DNA from: Linepithema humile | Lineage: Eukaryota; Arthropoda; Insecta; Hymenoptera; Formicidae | Length of the DNA stretch: 64,000 nt | Assembly (NCBI RefSeq): GCF_040581485.1 | Contig: NC_090128.1 | Span: 13,144,001-13,208,000, forward strand | Direction of reading: 5' to 3' | Shown: piece after piece, positions 11,045 through 25,352 of the stretch | Numbering within the stretch: the stretch's first letter is position 1 | How the letters are laid out: each line of letters starts with the position of its first letter | The notes under the pieces: generated by a model | What the model saw: only the letters and a program-made list of their open reading frames with translations | The model's database searches: none | What the model was told of the DNA's origin: nothing | Program-made: the position numbers and the translations under genes

Positions 11045-12634
11045 ATGAATAAACTGATACATCCAGCAGTTGCTCAGCAACCTGTACCTCTCGTTCCTAT
11101 TCAGTTGGATTCTGCAATTGCCATAAGGATAGCTATGGGTGCAAAAATGGCCAATGAAAGATTATTAATGGCACACCCTGATATATGGCATCAAATTAGA
11201 ATCATCAGAGGTGCCCAATACGACAAGGAAACAATTCTAAAGGCTATTTTGAAGGCGATAGAACCATTTGATTTAATACCAGTGAAGTATGATGTCTGCG
11301 GAGATGATGCATATTTCATGGCGAGAAATTGTGGCTTTGCTCTTGAGAAGCTGTGCAAGACAAACTTGATCATCAATAATGTTCAGAACGATGCTGTCAT
11401 CCTTATGATAATTTTAGGATACTCCTCAATCCAAAATACAAAAATTCACATACAGCCAGTTCTTTTAGCTGCACTAGCAAAGAGGTATGATCCGAATCAG
11501 AAGATATTAAATTTAAGAAGTTTCCACAAAGATCCGAATATAGAAAGTATCGTCTACTGTCCTTTGTCACTAGATAAAATGTCCAATCATGTTTTAAAAC
11601 TAGCCAAAAATGCTATAGCCACGATCGAGTACTTGAATTTACAATATAACGAATTGTTCAACATAACAGCGATCGAGAATTCAGAACTAACATTCATCAA
11701 ATACTTGGATCTAAGAAACAACAATTTGTTAAATATGAACGTATTGGCGCCTCTGCAAGATCTAAAAATCATTAAACTCTGGTTGGATGGAAATCCGCTT
11801 TGCGAAAATTACGCGACTGCAAAACGATACGTGGAAAATGCAAAGAAGTATTGTCCGTATCTGCAGGAGCTAGATGGTGTAACCATCGTGTCTAACATGC
11901 CGTTTATATACAGAGACTACTTTAAAGACGAAAAAGCACTGGATTTTGTGCGTAAATTTGCTTCACACTTTTTCACTTTGTACGATCAACTCGACAGGAC
12001 GGTATTACGGGGAATTTATCACAAGAACGCGTTTTACTCAATGAGCTTCGGCATTCCGAATTCCATGGCGCAAAAGAAGAACCTTGTTCAATATACAGGA
12101 AGTAGAAATTTACTGAGAAAAGGGCCAAAGAAGAATTCGCATCTCTATTACGGTCAAGAGGATATTCTGGCAAATCTAATCAAAATGCCTAGAACTTATC
12201 ATGACAAAAACTCTTTTAAATATGACATTATGTACGACGATGGCAAGTGCATAGTAATAAACATTACAGGATTATTCAAAAAATTAAGCTCCGGCACAAA
12301 CATATTGTCGTTTTCGAGAACGTTTGTTCTATTGGCTGCGATGGACAACGAATATCACATTTTGAACGATCAGAATCACATAGACGCAGCCCCTCAGAAT
12401 ATGACGCCTGATCAAATAGCTGTCAAGTACACGTATGACGAATTTGTACCGACTTGCTTCAGTCTGAGCGAGAAATCGGTACTAATTACCAGAATGAAAC
12501 AGATCACTAAGATGAATGACGAATGGTGCAAAAATTATCTGTCGGAAAACGAGTGGGACACGCGGAAGGCAGTAAATAGCTTCATGAAGGATCTCAAAAA
12601 TTCATCGATACCTGATCTCGCGTTCCACAATTAG
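11045..12634 (+). CDS. Intronless nuclear RNA export factor (NXF/TAP family)
   Basis: 529-residue protein of the NXF family, which carries mRNA through nuclear pores with the partner Nxt1/p15. Domain order matches: RRM-like fold about residues 45-115 (WHQIRI, YDKETIL), leucine-rich repeats about 145-285 (YLNLQYN, YLDLRNNN, LWLDGNPLC), NTF2-like domain about 300-460, and a C-terminal TAP-C/UBA-like domain about 475-529 with the NEWD turn that resembles the pore-binding loop. The N-terminal basic/RGG region of canonical NXF1 is short or absent. I chose the ATG at 11045; the frame extends upstream only to a TTG. A possible 5' untranslated exon ends at a GTAAGT donor at 10777, with an acceptor CAG at 11018-11020. 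The whole fold lies in one exon, unlike usual multi-exon NXF1, so this may be a retroposed or divergent paralogue comparable to Drosophila nxf2-nxf4. Which paralogue it is cannot be told here. Confidence 0.9.
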   Translation: MNKLIHPAVAQQPVPLVPIQLDSAIAIRIAMGAKMANERLLMAHPDIWHQIRIIRGAQYDKETILKAILKAIEPFDLIPVKYDVCGDDAYFMARNCGFALEKLCKTNLIINNVQNDAVILMIILGYSSIQNTKIHIQPVLLAALAKRYDPNQKILNLRSFHKDPNIESIVYCPLSLDKMSNHVLKLAKNAIATIEYLNLQYNELFNITAIENSELTFIKYLDLRNNNLLNMNVLAPLQDLKIIKLWLDGNPLCENYATAKRYVENAKKYCPYLQELDGVTIVSNMPFIYRDYFKDEKALDFVRKFASHFFTLYDQLDRTVLRGIYHKNAFYSMSFGIPNSMAQKKNLVQYTGSRNLLRKGPKKNSHLYYGQEDILANLIKMPRTYHDKNSFKYDIMYDDGKCIVINITGLFKKLSSGTNILSFSRTFVLLAAMDNEYHILNDQNHIDAAPQNMTPDQIAVKYTYDEFVPTCFSLSEKSVLITRMKQITKMNDEWCKNYLSENEWDTRKAVNSFMKDLKNSSIPDLAFHN

Positions 12635-15058
12635 AAATGTAGCTATGATACAACGTTGTTACTACTTTATATGTCATTATTTAAACACAGGGTATCCAAA
12701 AACTTATAGGTGTATTTTCAATGATAAACTCTCTGATCAATTTAAAATAATTTTAATTTTAATTCTTCCTCGACGAAAATGTCAAGGCGAATTAGTCAGA
12801 GAATCATCAAAAGCTTCTATAAATAACAGTATATGAATAATAGTTTTAAGTTGCAACAATAGCTACGTAAATAAATTTATATATTTTAAAAAATTTTCTC
12901 GAATTTTTATATTCCCATCTCGTACTGACATTAATTTTTTTATAATTTTTTCAACTATTTATATCCTCATTTTGTACAATTTCTTTTAAGATACTTCATA
13001 ATTTTCTTGGATAGGTTTTTCTCTCTAATGTGAAAATCATTGTATCAATTGCGCGCTTAATTATGCATTTTCTATACTAGGGTATTTGCCTCAAGATGAT
13101 AGGTATCGTACATCAATGAGTATATCGCAAGGCGATGTTACTCGCATGGCATTTAAGTGATCTCCAGGATGGAGAACGATTCTCGGTGACTTCATCCAAA
13201 GGTTATGCATTCAAGGACTATCCGGTAATCATCCGGGGACGATGTGAATGAAACAAAATCGCGAAGGTAGGCAAGTTTTTTTTACCCTTTCTAATTACGT
13301 CGCATCGCGCGAAAGCTATTTTAAAGACCGTCGAGATTTATGTATGCTCGGTTAAGTAAATTACGTTATGCTTGAATACGGATTTGTCACGGCTTATTAA
13401 ATAATTCAATTGTGATAATGTGGATAACATAATATAGCGATATTGTCAGAGAAGAGATGTATATATTGTAAAATCGAGAGTGAAATTGCGATTCTGCTAA
13501 TTAGGGGAATAGTATTCCGGTAATTGCTATCTGTAATTGCACGTCTCATAGGCTCATTGAAACTTCAGTTGCGTAATTCACTCGTTATTAGCGTCGGAAT
13601 GGTAATTATGAAAATGATTCGTAGTTGGAGTAATTTGAAAAGAATGCAAATTTTTAGGACGCACAAAGACACAAATTTTTAGGCCACAAAGTCGACTTTA
13701 CACTTGCCATACGGCATATCGCCGAGAAAATGATATGGATGAGTTAAAGAGATCGCAATAAAGACGTGACTTAGCCTATAATCGTGACGCCTGCCGTAGT
13801 AATAATCATCTCAATTAGAAAATAATACCTTCTGAATGATTTCTGTACTAGAATTCTTAGATAATATCTCATCAATTAAATACAATTAATCTCATAGCAC
13901 ATTAAAAGGCATGATAACAAATAATATAATATTAACATACGTAATCATATTGTTAACAAATAATTCATATACTATTCATACTATTTCTAATATATCTACT
14001 ATTTTCTAATGCAATTATTTCAAGCATTTTAATTTAAAAAATATTATTTTTAATAAAACTAATGAATACATTATTTCTCATCAAATATATTCATATATAA
14101 AATTTAATCAAGCTTCAAAAAAATACAATATAAAACATATTTGTTGCACTTATAGCCAAAAATAAATGAGCTACTATAATTATCGAGGCTTGAAAAAATC
14201 TACTTGAAGATACAGCTCAAACGTTATATTTACGAGTCTTTGCATTGCATCATTGCTGTGGGGAAAAATATAATCGCGCAAAAGCTAAATAAACAATCAT
14301 AACATGGTATTTTGATCTATATCTTCCTCGTTTCTTCACATTGCACAATCTTGTCACTTCCGTATTGTCAAAGCTTAGAATCACAGAAACATTCATTCGC
14401 GTGCGAATAGAGAAACATAATGCAGTTACGCGATTGTACGCGCTAAGTCTACTAAGCTAATGATTCTCATCAGAAGAATCACATGGCATTTTTTTAGAGG
14501 TGATAAATAAAAGATAGAACATTAGACGTATATTTTTGGAAGTAAAACCCATGAATAAAAAATAGAACGTTAAATATATATTTTTGAATGCATCGCTTAA
14601 ACACACTTTTTCAACCAATTAACAGCGTGAACCCGGAAAAGCGCTTTGAGTAAGAAAGGCTAAGCAACGCGTTGGATGAAACAGTTACTAACAATTACGG
14701 GAGCTGAGAAAGGGTACGTAAAGGTAACGACATAATAAAATGATTGTTGTCTACTGTGAGACTTCCAGTAGCCTCCCACGAGATGAGCTTCGAGAGCTCG
14801 CCTTCTCGTAAAAATAGGAAACTGTGTGTTTTTTCCAAGATCAATTATCTCTTGTACTAATTAAAACTTCCTTCTCTCGATAATTCGTTGCTTCCTGCAT
14901 CGGTGCTTCCGAGATCGAAAGTATCGGTACAATGCGCAATTGAATGTAAACTGAAGTCAATTAGTTGTTTTACATGAAAAACTTTCTCAATCTTTCAAAG
15001 CGTACGATAAAAAGAAGGAGTAGATCAAAAATGCATTTTTTTATGATAAATTACTCAC
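12635..15058. other. No gene seen; 3' flank of NXF and AT-rich DNA
   Basis: An AATAAA near 12868 could end the NXF transcript. The rest is AT-rich with scattered CpG-containing patches. It has no family-like coding frame. A short dispersed repeat lies at 12691-12747 (listed separately). Confidence 0.5.
12691..12747 (+). repeat. Short dispersed repeat, copy 1
   Basis: Contains TCCAAAAACTT followed about 30 bp later by TCTCTGATCAATTT, the same order and spacing as at 25353-25402. This suggests two fragments of one decayed repeat family. The family is not recognised. Confidence 0.45.
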
Positions 15059-15307
15059 CATTGATCGTTGATTTACTGTCGCTCGATGTCCCCTGGGCCT
15101 CGCGCGCGCGTCTCCTCCTCTCAGATCCTTCAAACATTCACACTGACTCACACGCGTTCGCGACGCACGCTTTGCTCGCGCGCGTACCCGAATACAAAAA
15201 TCGCGCGACACGTTAAACGGCACTCCCGACGTCGCAGGCGAATCAAACCGAATTGTCCAAAATGCGACGTTACGCACGAATTCCGTCCGTGTTTTAGACA
15301 CCCGCAT
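15059..15307 (-). other. Candidate first exon of a minus-strand gene, ending in ATG
   Basis: A CpG-rich block on the minus strand ends CAATG followed by the strong donor GTGAGTAA (GT at 15058-15057). The final codon ATG occupies 15061-15059, so a downstream exon starting in phase 0 would continue the protein directly; the exon candidate at 5123-5245 fits. The frame is also open upstream to another ATG at 15307, but that stretch (Arg-rich) has no family resemblance and may be 5' untranslated sequence. The upstream boundary is not defined. Confidence 0.35.
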
Positions 15308-15619
15308 TTACCACAATTGGGGCACGATTCTCTCAAAACAGAGGGCAGAACTCGAAAAAGGTAAGATATGATTAATCATGGGATCAATTGAATATCCCAG
15401 CAGCATTTCGGTGTCAATACCAACGGAACTCAAATCAAAACATGCTGATTTTTATCCCGTGGATAATATGATTTAGATGTTATTATCACACGGAAAAAAA
15501 GTAGTGTCAAATCAAAGCTTATATACTCAAATTAACGCGTTCATTGTTTCGTATATACGCAACAATTTATAATCTTCCAATAAGAATTTAATAATCTTAA
15601 ATTTTAACAATACTATAGT

Positions 15620-15621
<2 letters not shown>

Positions 15622-15662
<41 letters not shown>
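15622..15662. repeat. (TA)n microsatellite
   Basis: About 20 uninterrupted TA dinucleotides in AT-rich DNA. Confidence 0.95.
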
Positions 15663-15664
<2 letters not shown>

Positions 15665-18600
15665 CCATTTTATAATAATCACTTGAAGAATACAATATTT
15701 AATTTTACTCTAAGAAAATTATAATCTTTTATTTGAAAAATATGTTATTTTCTATCCAACATTTTTTCTTTTCCATTCAAGAAAATTATTCTTAAATAAT
15801 AAGAATATTTTTTTCTTGGTTGAACTATATAAAATGACTTCATTCAAGCCAGTTTTCTTCGTTTAAAGCAATATAATCTCATTTCGAGATTTTCATGTTA
15901 AAAATAAAGATATTTTTAAAATAAGAATATCTTTTTTTTCCGTGCATGCATCATATGTTGACACGTCTGATACTGAAGGGCTCCAATCGAGATCCCATGA
16001 TACAAATCGATCCTTCCCTCTCCCGAGCCGAACCCAAGAATCGAGAAGAAAGTTCCCTTGAAAGGGATTCGATCGTGTCCCAATATTTATCATATCATTC
16101 GGCAAAATACGTTCATCTTATGATTCGCTAGAATACGGTGTTTCGTATTCGCGCGAAACTATCACGGCACTCCCGACTCTCAACGTGTGTTTTATTACAT
16201 TACGGCGGAACGAATATGACGATTACGAAGCACGAATGTTGCACAAAAGTTTCTCTGTAAAACATAAATGCGTCCATTATAGTAGTTTATAATAGCACTC
16301 AGAGAGCTCTACGCGAAGAAACTTTTATATCAAAAATTACTACGTCGAAAGTAGCCGGGGATCATGAATTATAAGTATAAATGCTGTCGCAATTTTTTTT
16401 AAATAATAAAACATAATTTTTAGTGTTTGTTTGAAATTTTATTATATTTTAAAATATTATTATGATCCATCGATAATAAAAACATAATAAAATGTATTTG
16501 AGGTTGCGTTAAAAATTAATATAAACTTTTCTCCGTGTAGCATAATATACATATAACATTATTATCCATAAAAATAATTACCCATATAATTTTAAATACT
16601 TCAGTAAAAATGCGATTAATATGATATTAATAATATTTCTCTACTCATCGTTAAGAACTATCGTGCAATCAAATAGATACTTCGTTCATCGAAAATCGAA
16701 TGTCGCAACTAAATGTGTCAAGATGTGTAAGTCAGTGTACCACCGTGGAAAAAAGAACAAAGTCTAATTAAAAAGATGACCTATTGAGACATATTTGTGT
16801 CAAGATACTCATAAAAGGTATACGCACGATGTAACATGCATTGAAGATTGTTCTTGGCGATAACCTGTTAGAGAAAGTCATATCAGGCCCTATGTAAATT
16901 TCGTCGTCGCCCCCGTTGAAGGCACCGGCAAAAATAGAAAGATACACTTGAGATTCTTTCCTGCGATTAGAGATGACTTTAATTGTGTGGCACAGCGCGG
17001 CAGATAAGAGTCCAGAAAAGAGAATTAATGGGAAAACTGAATTAGAGCACGAACGAACGCTATAAATTTATTATGCAAAGCCAGAAACACCAGAACGCCA
17101 GAAACGCTCAGTTAAGTAACATGATATCTAAGTAATGCTGTTCGCTTACCGATGTTAATAAGCGGGGAGAACGTGCGTGTAAACGCCAACGGTTTCACGG
17201 CACGGTAATCTAGCGAGAAAAATCTAATGCGTAATAGTAACTCTTTTAATCGTATGCGAAGCGAAAGTATGTGAGCAGAGCGAGATTGTTTATCATTGGG
17301 AATTGAAATTGCCAGATCAATTATGATTAATTCCAAGGAAAAGTAACTTGCTCCATTAATTACTTGTTTGTAGCATCATACAACAATTGTAGCAACTATT
17401 ACACATGTCTTACAATTATATTATAATAAAAATTTACATCCTTTCAGACATAATTTCCATGTTATTGAAATTTTTAGATAAAACAAAATTACATGTATGT
17501 ATTTGTTACTATTAAATTATTATTTCTTACGATCAAATTACATCAAATATTTGATAAAAAATATGAGTCTTCAAAAGTGAAATGACAGAATACGCTTCAT
17601 TGACTGAAGCATCCTTGTGCCAAATTCAAGGATAGTAAAAGCACATTCGTAACATGGAGATTACGACAGCCTGAAAGATGTTTTTATACTTATCATTGTC
17701 TTGTTACAAAATATAGAATGAAAAAATAATTTACACCTAGTGCTCATCTATTTCATCAATTTATCTGTGACTTTAAAAAATATTTAATATCCTCGCGATA
17801 TTAAATCAAAATTTCTGACAATCTGATATCTTATAATATCTTATAATATCTCTGCATCTTTTACAATTTTCAAACTCATCAATCTTTGAAACAAACATGA
17901 AAAATCAAAAATAATTTAAGAATTTAAAAAGAAAATAATTTTTTATTGTGCAAATAAAGTGTTACAGCGGAAAGAGATTGATTCGTATCAAACAACGAGA
18001 CGAGCTAAGCCATTTTCTCCCAGTCCAAACGAACGAAATTATCGCGAAGTGAAGAAATCGACTATAGGATTTAGTAACGTTCACAGACCGGACTGATTCC
18101 CACGAATGACGTTATAATGGCTTTACGAAAGCGGAAAAATCCGTTCTTTGGCACGGCTTTGGAGAATAAGCATCTCGTTAAATCCGCCAAAACAAATATT
18201 TCTATTAATAATAATATTTAATATATTCTACGATCAAAATAATGTTTTTACTGAACAAACACTCGAATTCAAGGATCTTTCAATTTTATAATATAAAATC
18301 TAATCAGTAATAAATACTATATGATTTAATATTATGTGATTATCATTCAGGATTAACTCTTTGAACCCTGAGGTTAAATATTTGTGTTAAAAAAAAATTT
18401 TACGCCTTACTTATTATTCTAATCTTCTGACAAAATAAAGATAAAATTTAATTTTCATAAAAAATACATAAATTTTGCTAAAAATCTCTTTAATGTACAA
18501 TGGGATCGCACTCACATTAAGATTCGAAGGGTTAAACAACTAGAGCTGAAGAAAATCGTTCTCCGTGGCATCAGCATAACGACATTGCGTTACTCTCTGC

Positions 18601-21600
18601 GAAAGGAAATCGAAGACGAGTTGCCGGTGATCGTCTTAGATAGACGGAACAGTCCAATCGAGAGCAATTGCGCAAGCCGTATTTTCGCAAGACTCGTTCA
18701 TGCGAATGAGTTCGTGCCGGAGAAGAGCGATACGATTTGCCGTAGTGATGCACCTGTGTACGTACGCAAATGGGGAGCATGGGATTTTACATGAGACGTG
18801 AATAATTAAAAAGGGCAAGCTTGCGCCATTTTCCCGTTAATGAGTGGTATGTGCGCGCACAGCTACATTTCCTTGCAATTATGCTCTGGAAGAGAGTCTT
18901 CTTCCTTCCCGACTTACTCAACTAAACTCGTTCATCATACGAGTGGGGAAAATTTCGCGAATCTCCGAGCGTATCAATTTTTTAACAGCGTTTAGGCGTT
19001 TTTTTCATTGTTTCCGCATCTCAATCTTTGCTTTTTCAGTATTATTTTTCTCCTAAGTCCACTTCAGATAATCTATAATTTGCGACAAAGTTGCAAATAA
19101 AAATTTATAATTTTCACAAATTTTGTCGAAAATAGTCTTTAAAAATGTGCTCTGTAGCATATAAATATTTCCTCCCATTTTTTCCTTTCGACGTTGTTTT
19201 ATAGATATTCGTTTCTTTCTCTTAAAGACTGCCTCATCCAAGCATTTTGCCATCGTGTAAGAATTTACTTTCGTAGCATTGTTTTCTCCGACGACTAATT
19301 AGTTCGTGCTTCTCTCTCATCCTCAGCTGTGCGTGCCTCTATCCACCTATGGTCCTCAGCGAAAATCTCTCACGAGAGTTGCGCATACGTTACCCTCTCT
19401 CTCTCTCTCTCTTTCCCCTTCTCTTTTTCTCTCTCTGATCATTTTTCGCTGAAGTTGGATATGTGCTATGCCATATAAGAGAGGTGTAGCACAACATATG
19501 ACGAAATCGTCATAAAATTTATGGAATATACTTGTCTCGTGTATTAAAGAATCTTTTATCGTGTTATGTGTCAAAAGTGGTCAATGATTGTGAATTAAAC
19601 TGGTCATTAATAATTATAAAAAAAGATAGGAATACATACTTTTACTTCAACAAATATCAAAGTAATTTATAAAACTAACCGATTATAGACAAGGAATTTT
19701 ATGTACATTCTAGCGATATAAGCGCATTAAAAAGACACACAGACACATTTAGAATCTCCATAGTTTTCTAAAAACGAAAGTCAAAATTACATACGTTTTT
19801 ACTTTTGTATGTTTTACATTTTCACATTGCTTCTCGCATTTCAATCTCTCACTCTATCATTTCTCGATTCTATTAAAAATTAATACATTTAGAAAACAAA
19901 TTGCTACTTTTCTTGTGAAAACTTCAGCGTTGCACGCTGATAATTATTCGCTAAAGTATCAGTTCTCAGGTGAAGATCTCGCTTAGAATTTTCGGGATGA
20001 TGATAGCTCGCACACATGTGGGAACCGCTTGTATAATCGGCCGGTACTTCCACGTTTCACGAGCGCGGGTTCGCGTATCACGCACGTAAGAGCCGGCGGC
20101 GGCTTTACGCGCGTGCGTTTATGCAACATTGCGCGAGATAGTGTATGTGTATGCGTGTTTGTATCAACGGGATCGTCGCGTCGATGTGTGCCCGATATGC
20201 TCGGGGGCATGAAGCCCCGCGACACTGTCGTGAGTGAAAGTTATGCCGTCTTTTCTAGGGCCCGCATGCAGGCATCGGTCTGACCTACGATTATAAATCG
20301 TCTTTGAGCTCTCTACGGTAGCCTCGACGAACAAAAATCGTTAATTGTTTCCTGTGTGCTGAGAAGGAAGTATTGAACTCTGCTGATTAAAGAGAGCAAG
20401 GATCGAATTTTATAGCAAATTGCTTGTAGCTGCTTCAATTGCAAACAGTCTCCGGAAGACTCCGCATCTTCCGAGGAGTTACATATTAGATGGGTGAATC
20501 ATATTTCACAATCACATTGTCAACGATTTCGAAACGACGGCGACGAGAGTTGTCATCCGGCTGGATAATCGAAAGCGGAAAGAATATCCTTTCGACGATT
20601 CAACGCTATTTTATCCTGCAATAATAATTTCGTTAATTTGACAATAATTTACTTCTCGTAATTTCTTCTGCAATCGAAAGCTTTTAAGTGAAGTCTGTGT
20701 ATATAATAAATCATCGACCCTTTAGATTTTCTCTTTTCGATAAGAATTATTCTATTATGCGAGGAGATGGATGTCCATATCGCGCACGAGAGAGTTGATG
20801 TTGTAATAAAGAGACTCGTTGACAAAGGAAAAGTGATGATTCACGGTACAATATTCGCGAGTAGAATTTCCTTACCGGATACGATTTATTGCGAGTTACG
20901 TATGCAGAATTAATGCGCATCTCTATCGCGAGGAATAAATTACTTTGTACGCGCCGCTCTTTCCACGCGGACTTAAATTGCGCGGATAGCCTTTCTCGTA
21001 TATAATATTTATATGTATGATTTTGTTAAAATGTAAATGACAGAACACACGTGCGCTCAAGACCACACGTACGGACGGTGCACGGCATGCGGGAATTTGT
21101 ATAGATGTTGGAAAGGAGCCGCGGAGCAGGAAACGAAGTGTACGCGCGGTCGTCACTTCAGGACTATCAAACGGGATTCCAAGTTATATAAGTGAGAGGC
21201 GCGTATCGCGGTGGTGATGAGTGGATAATTTTCTTTTTCACACGAAGTTGCGCGCCGGAGTATGCACAGTATGTCACAATACGGCGAGCAGCCCCCCTCC
21301 GCCATTCGTCGCATAATTAAGGCCCCGAGCACCTGCTTAATTCACCACAAATACGTTAATTACGCCTAGGGGAACAACCGGTGCACCGTGCTCTCGCAAA
21401 GAGACAAATTATTTGAATCGATTTAGCACCGCACAGGAGCCTGCAATTTCACAACTCTCGCGAAAGGAAAGTATAAAGTAATTCGCGATAAAGGACATCT
21501 TTTTTTCGATTCTAAGTAAATGTTTATATTATTAAAAATTGGAATTGAAAAAGATTATACCTCACACTAAATAATTACGTATTAATATTTTAACATTGTA

Positions 21601-24600
21601 TCAAAATCTAAGTCCAAGCACACACATTTTCACTCCTTAAAGTAATATACCTTAAAGTAATTGACTCTACAATGATATACTTAGGAATCTAGACCGGAAC
21701 TAAGGCCATGATTTAAGACCGAGAAAGCTAATTTAACTATCAATCGCAGACTAATCACTTAATTAGCCATTGCTTTTCCGTTCGAGTCATCGATCGATTT
21801 TCTTGGTGCACGCAATTATAATCAAACAAGAACGGAAAAACGCGTCACTTTGTCACTTGAATCATTATTAAAAGTAGCGTAATTAAGTAATAGTAATATT
21901 CCATCCTGCGATTATGAAGCAAACAAGCGTATATTTTCAATATCAAAGATAAAAATTGTAAATAGAAAATAATTTAGTTTCGTTTACTTAATTTTTAAAC
22001 TGATGAGAAAAAGAAAGTGTCGAAGAATTTTGAAGTTTCATCTTATTATTGATGATATAATCGAATATAGCTGATTGCTCCAATGGAGAGAGAGAGAGAG
22101 AGAGTTAATACCAATCGCGGTAATCGAGAAATCGCATTAATGAACGAGAAACGCATCTCTATAAAAGGAGAGTATAGATTTTTCAAAATATTTTGCGCCG
22201 CCACTAAGCAAATTATTCGATTTATTCATCAAAATCCATGTTATTTTATTAATTCTAGTTTTAATTTTGTTTCGATAAGAAAGAATTTTAGATTGTAATG
22301 TCAGATCGCTTAATAAATGAGAAAAGCAAAAGTTGTTGAAATGAGAGATGCGCAACCGGCCGGCTTTGAGAAGCAATGATCTATCGCTATAACGAGGCCG
22401 AAGCGCCCGCCGCGCAAGTGGAGGAGAGTGATTTTCAAGACGATCGAATGCCGGGACGATCGTGTTTGACTCGGTGCCTCATCTCGTCTTCGAAGCATAC
22501 AGCCTTTTGCTTTCACTTTCTCACGTGGTAGAGATGAGCACAGACACCCTCTCTCTCTCTCTCTCTCTCCCACCGTCGCCGCGGGGCTGAATTATTCGCT
22601 AGTCGATTAATCCAGTGGTCATTGTGTGCTAAGGGCGTTAAAAGCAAAAGTTGAGGAATGACATTTGAATTTTGCTCGCTAATCTTGGAGCGAGGAAAAT
22701 GCCTAATTTCAGGGATATCACGAAAACAAAGTTACGTAATAGGTCACGATAAATGAGAGCAAATTAGCTTTTGGATAACTACGATTACAAAATTCCACCA
22801 AAATAAGTCGAAGTCAACTTTCTATTGACTTGAGTCTACAAAATCATAAATAGAACTTTATCTTAACTTTTTTTGTCACGAATAGATGTGCGTGGACTTG
22901 GTTTATATAATTAATATGTAATATATATGCAGTAAATATTGCATTGTTAATAATTATCATAATTAATATGATAAATAAATATCATATTCATTATGATAAT
23001 TATTAGGATGGAATCCATTAACTTTCTCTCGATTCGAGATGCTGCGTATATAAATATTATGTAACAGGTGTCACGGGTCGGGAACGTAAAGAATCGATTT
23101 GTTCGACTGTAACTTCGCAAACTGTTATCGCAATATCGCAATGTCGTGTAATTCGACGCATTATCTCCATGCAAAACAAAATTCCCATTTCCACGCTTTC
23201 AATGTCCAGCGAATTCTTTGGAAAAGAAAAAAAGCAACATTTCAAATAATTATACCGAAGGATTGCAGTCTCGACTTAACGAAGTTTACGACGAGAAAAT
23301 TGGTAGTAAAGCATTTCTTATTTTTTCCCTCGTCGCTTTAATGGCGAGGCGCATAACGGCCATGCACTTTGAATGTTTACGTTAACATTTACTATCCTTT
23401 CTTACTACGTCGCGAATAAAAATATTCGAAGCAAATGTACTACAATTAAATTGCGTGACACGCATCTCTTTTATATGAAGCAAGTACTTTTCTATGTATG
23501 GTATTTATACGAAAAATCAATGCTATAAAATTTTATAGTTGAAGAAAGTAATTTAAAATATTTATATTAATAAATCAATATAAAAAAATTATTTTAAAAA
23601 ATTGTTTCTCAATATTGCATATAGTTATCTAAATATTACTTAAATTACTTAAAATTTTTAATTATCCCTATAATATTATTACTTAAATAAAAAATTGAAA
23701 AATTTTTCATTAAATTTTGCATAGTTAAACCTTTGCAGTGTAGCTAATTTATTAATTTGCTTTTGTTACAGTTTTTCCATCACTTTCTTATTAAATGCAA
23801 ACTCCAGATTGTTTGAAGAAGTGTAAGTCTTACGAGAGGGATATCTTCGGCGAGAAAATAAACTGGCAGAATGCGCACGTGTTATTCCGGTGGAGGACGT
23901 TCCCGACAAAAATCTCTGCACTTTCACTATCTTGAATCGAAATGCGTGACAGGCGGGGGATGCGGGACAGACGGCCGGCAGGTTCAGAAAAACGGGGAAC
24001 TTGGTTCGTTTATTGGCCGTATCTCAAGGCTAAACCGCGCGGAAGATGCACACGGTGGATCGCGCGCCCGCATGAACGGATGTGTGAACCTGACGGAAGT
24101 CAGATGTACTCGCATACGCTTAGCACCTTTTTGCATCCGCTTAAGTAAGAAACCTTGCGGCAAAATATCTTGTTCGGAGAGTCGGTCGACAATCTTGAAA
24201 CACACGAGTTATAGAGGCGAGCGCGAACGGAAGCGCGTATCTGTTTGCGCAACGCGCGTATTTTTAGAGGAGAAAGGTATCAAGAATCGCAACAATCGCG
24301 GCTGAAAAAATGGCAATCTTAAGCGGAACAAACAATATTATTTGTATACTGATAGATCAAAATTATTGAAAAAAAGCTTTTTTCAGAATTATTCTATTTG
24401 CATCAAAATAATTTTGCTTGAAAAACACAAAGGCATATTTTGCTTCAAAGAGTTTTATAACATTAGAGCGAATAAAATAAAAATAAAATAATTACATAAT
24501 TTTCTATAAAAATCCAAGAAAAACGATTATTAATTAAGACGCTGCGCAGAGTCGTACTTTGCGGAAGTCGACGATTGGCGTTACAGAAAAAATGGTTCAC

Positions 24601-25352
24601 TGAGACCTTTGACCTTCCGCACTTTCTCCGCGAGCATGCCGACGGTCTTGCCGCAGGAATTGTCATGCTCTTTGAGATTCACCGATGATTCAATATTGGC
24701 AAGTTTGACCTTTACATGATACAAGTTAGTTAAGCCGAAGCGAGAGTTTTAATAATTACCAATGGAAGCGCGCAGGGAGATCGCGCGAAAGTTGCTAATG
24801 TGAGGACGATAAGGGCGCGTTCGTCCAGTTCGTTTTCTTAATTGCCGCGGACTCGGGAAATTATTCCACATGTACTTAATGAGGAGGCGATTTATGTTCC
24901 TTCGCAGCGGGACTAATGACTTTTACGTGTAAAATTACTCCGGGAAGCAAATATCACGACATGGTAGCCTAAGGCACAGCTTCTCGCGGGTTAATACTCG
25001 CTGAACGGAGATGCGAGTGCTCGAGTAAATTGAAGTAAAACTTCAAATTAGAAATTAACAATTAAACTCTTACGAGAGTTTGGACTAATGTCTAGTGCGT
25101 GTTAACATTTATTTTAATATCTAATCTTAGGCCTTCCATAAATAATTTTACATAAACGTGGTATTTTAACTTTTTTAATTACTGATATTTATTGTAGTTT
25201 GCATATAAAGTAATGATATTTATTTTCAGCAATTTAGACAAATCAATTTTATATCTTTTTTGACAGTTCCAAAACAGACGGAATTATATACAGCGATTTC
25301 TCAACCCGGAATCTTTTTGAATCAATGTATTCATCATAAATTATATTCTACA

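Noticed and set aside
23871..24305. 144-codon plus-strand frame
   Set aside because: CpG-rich chance frame with overlapping frames on both strands; no recognisable domain.
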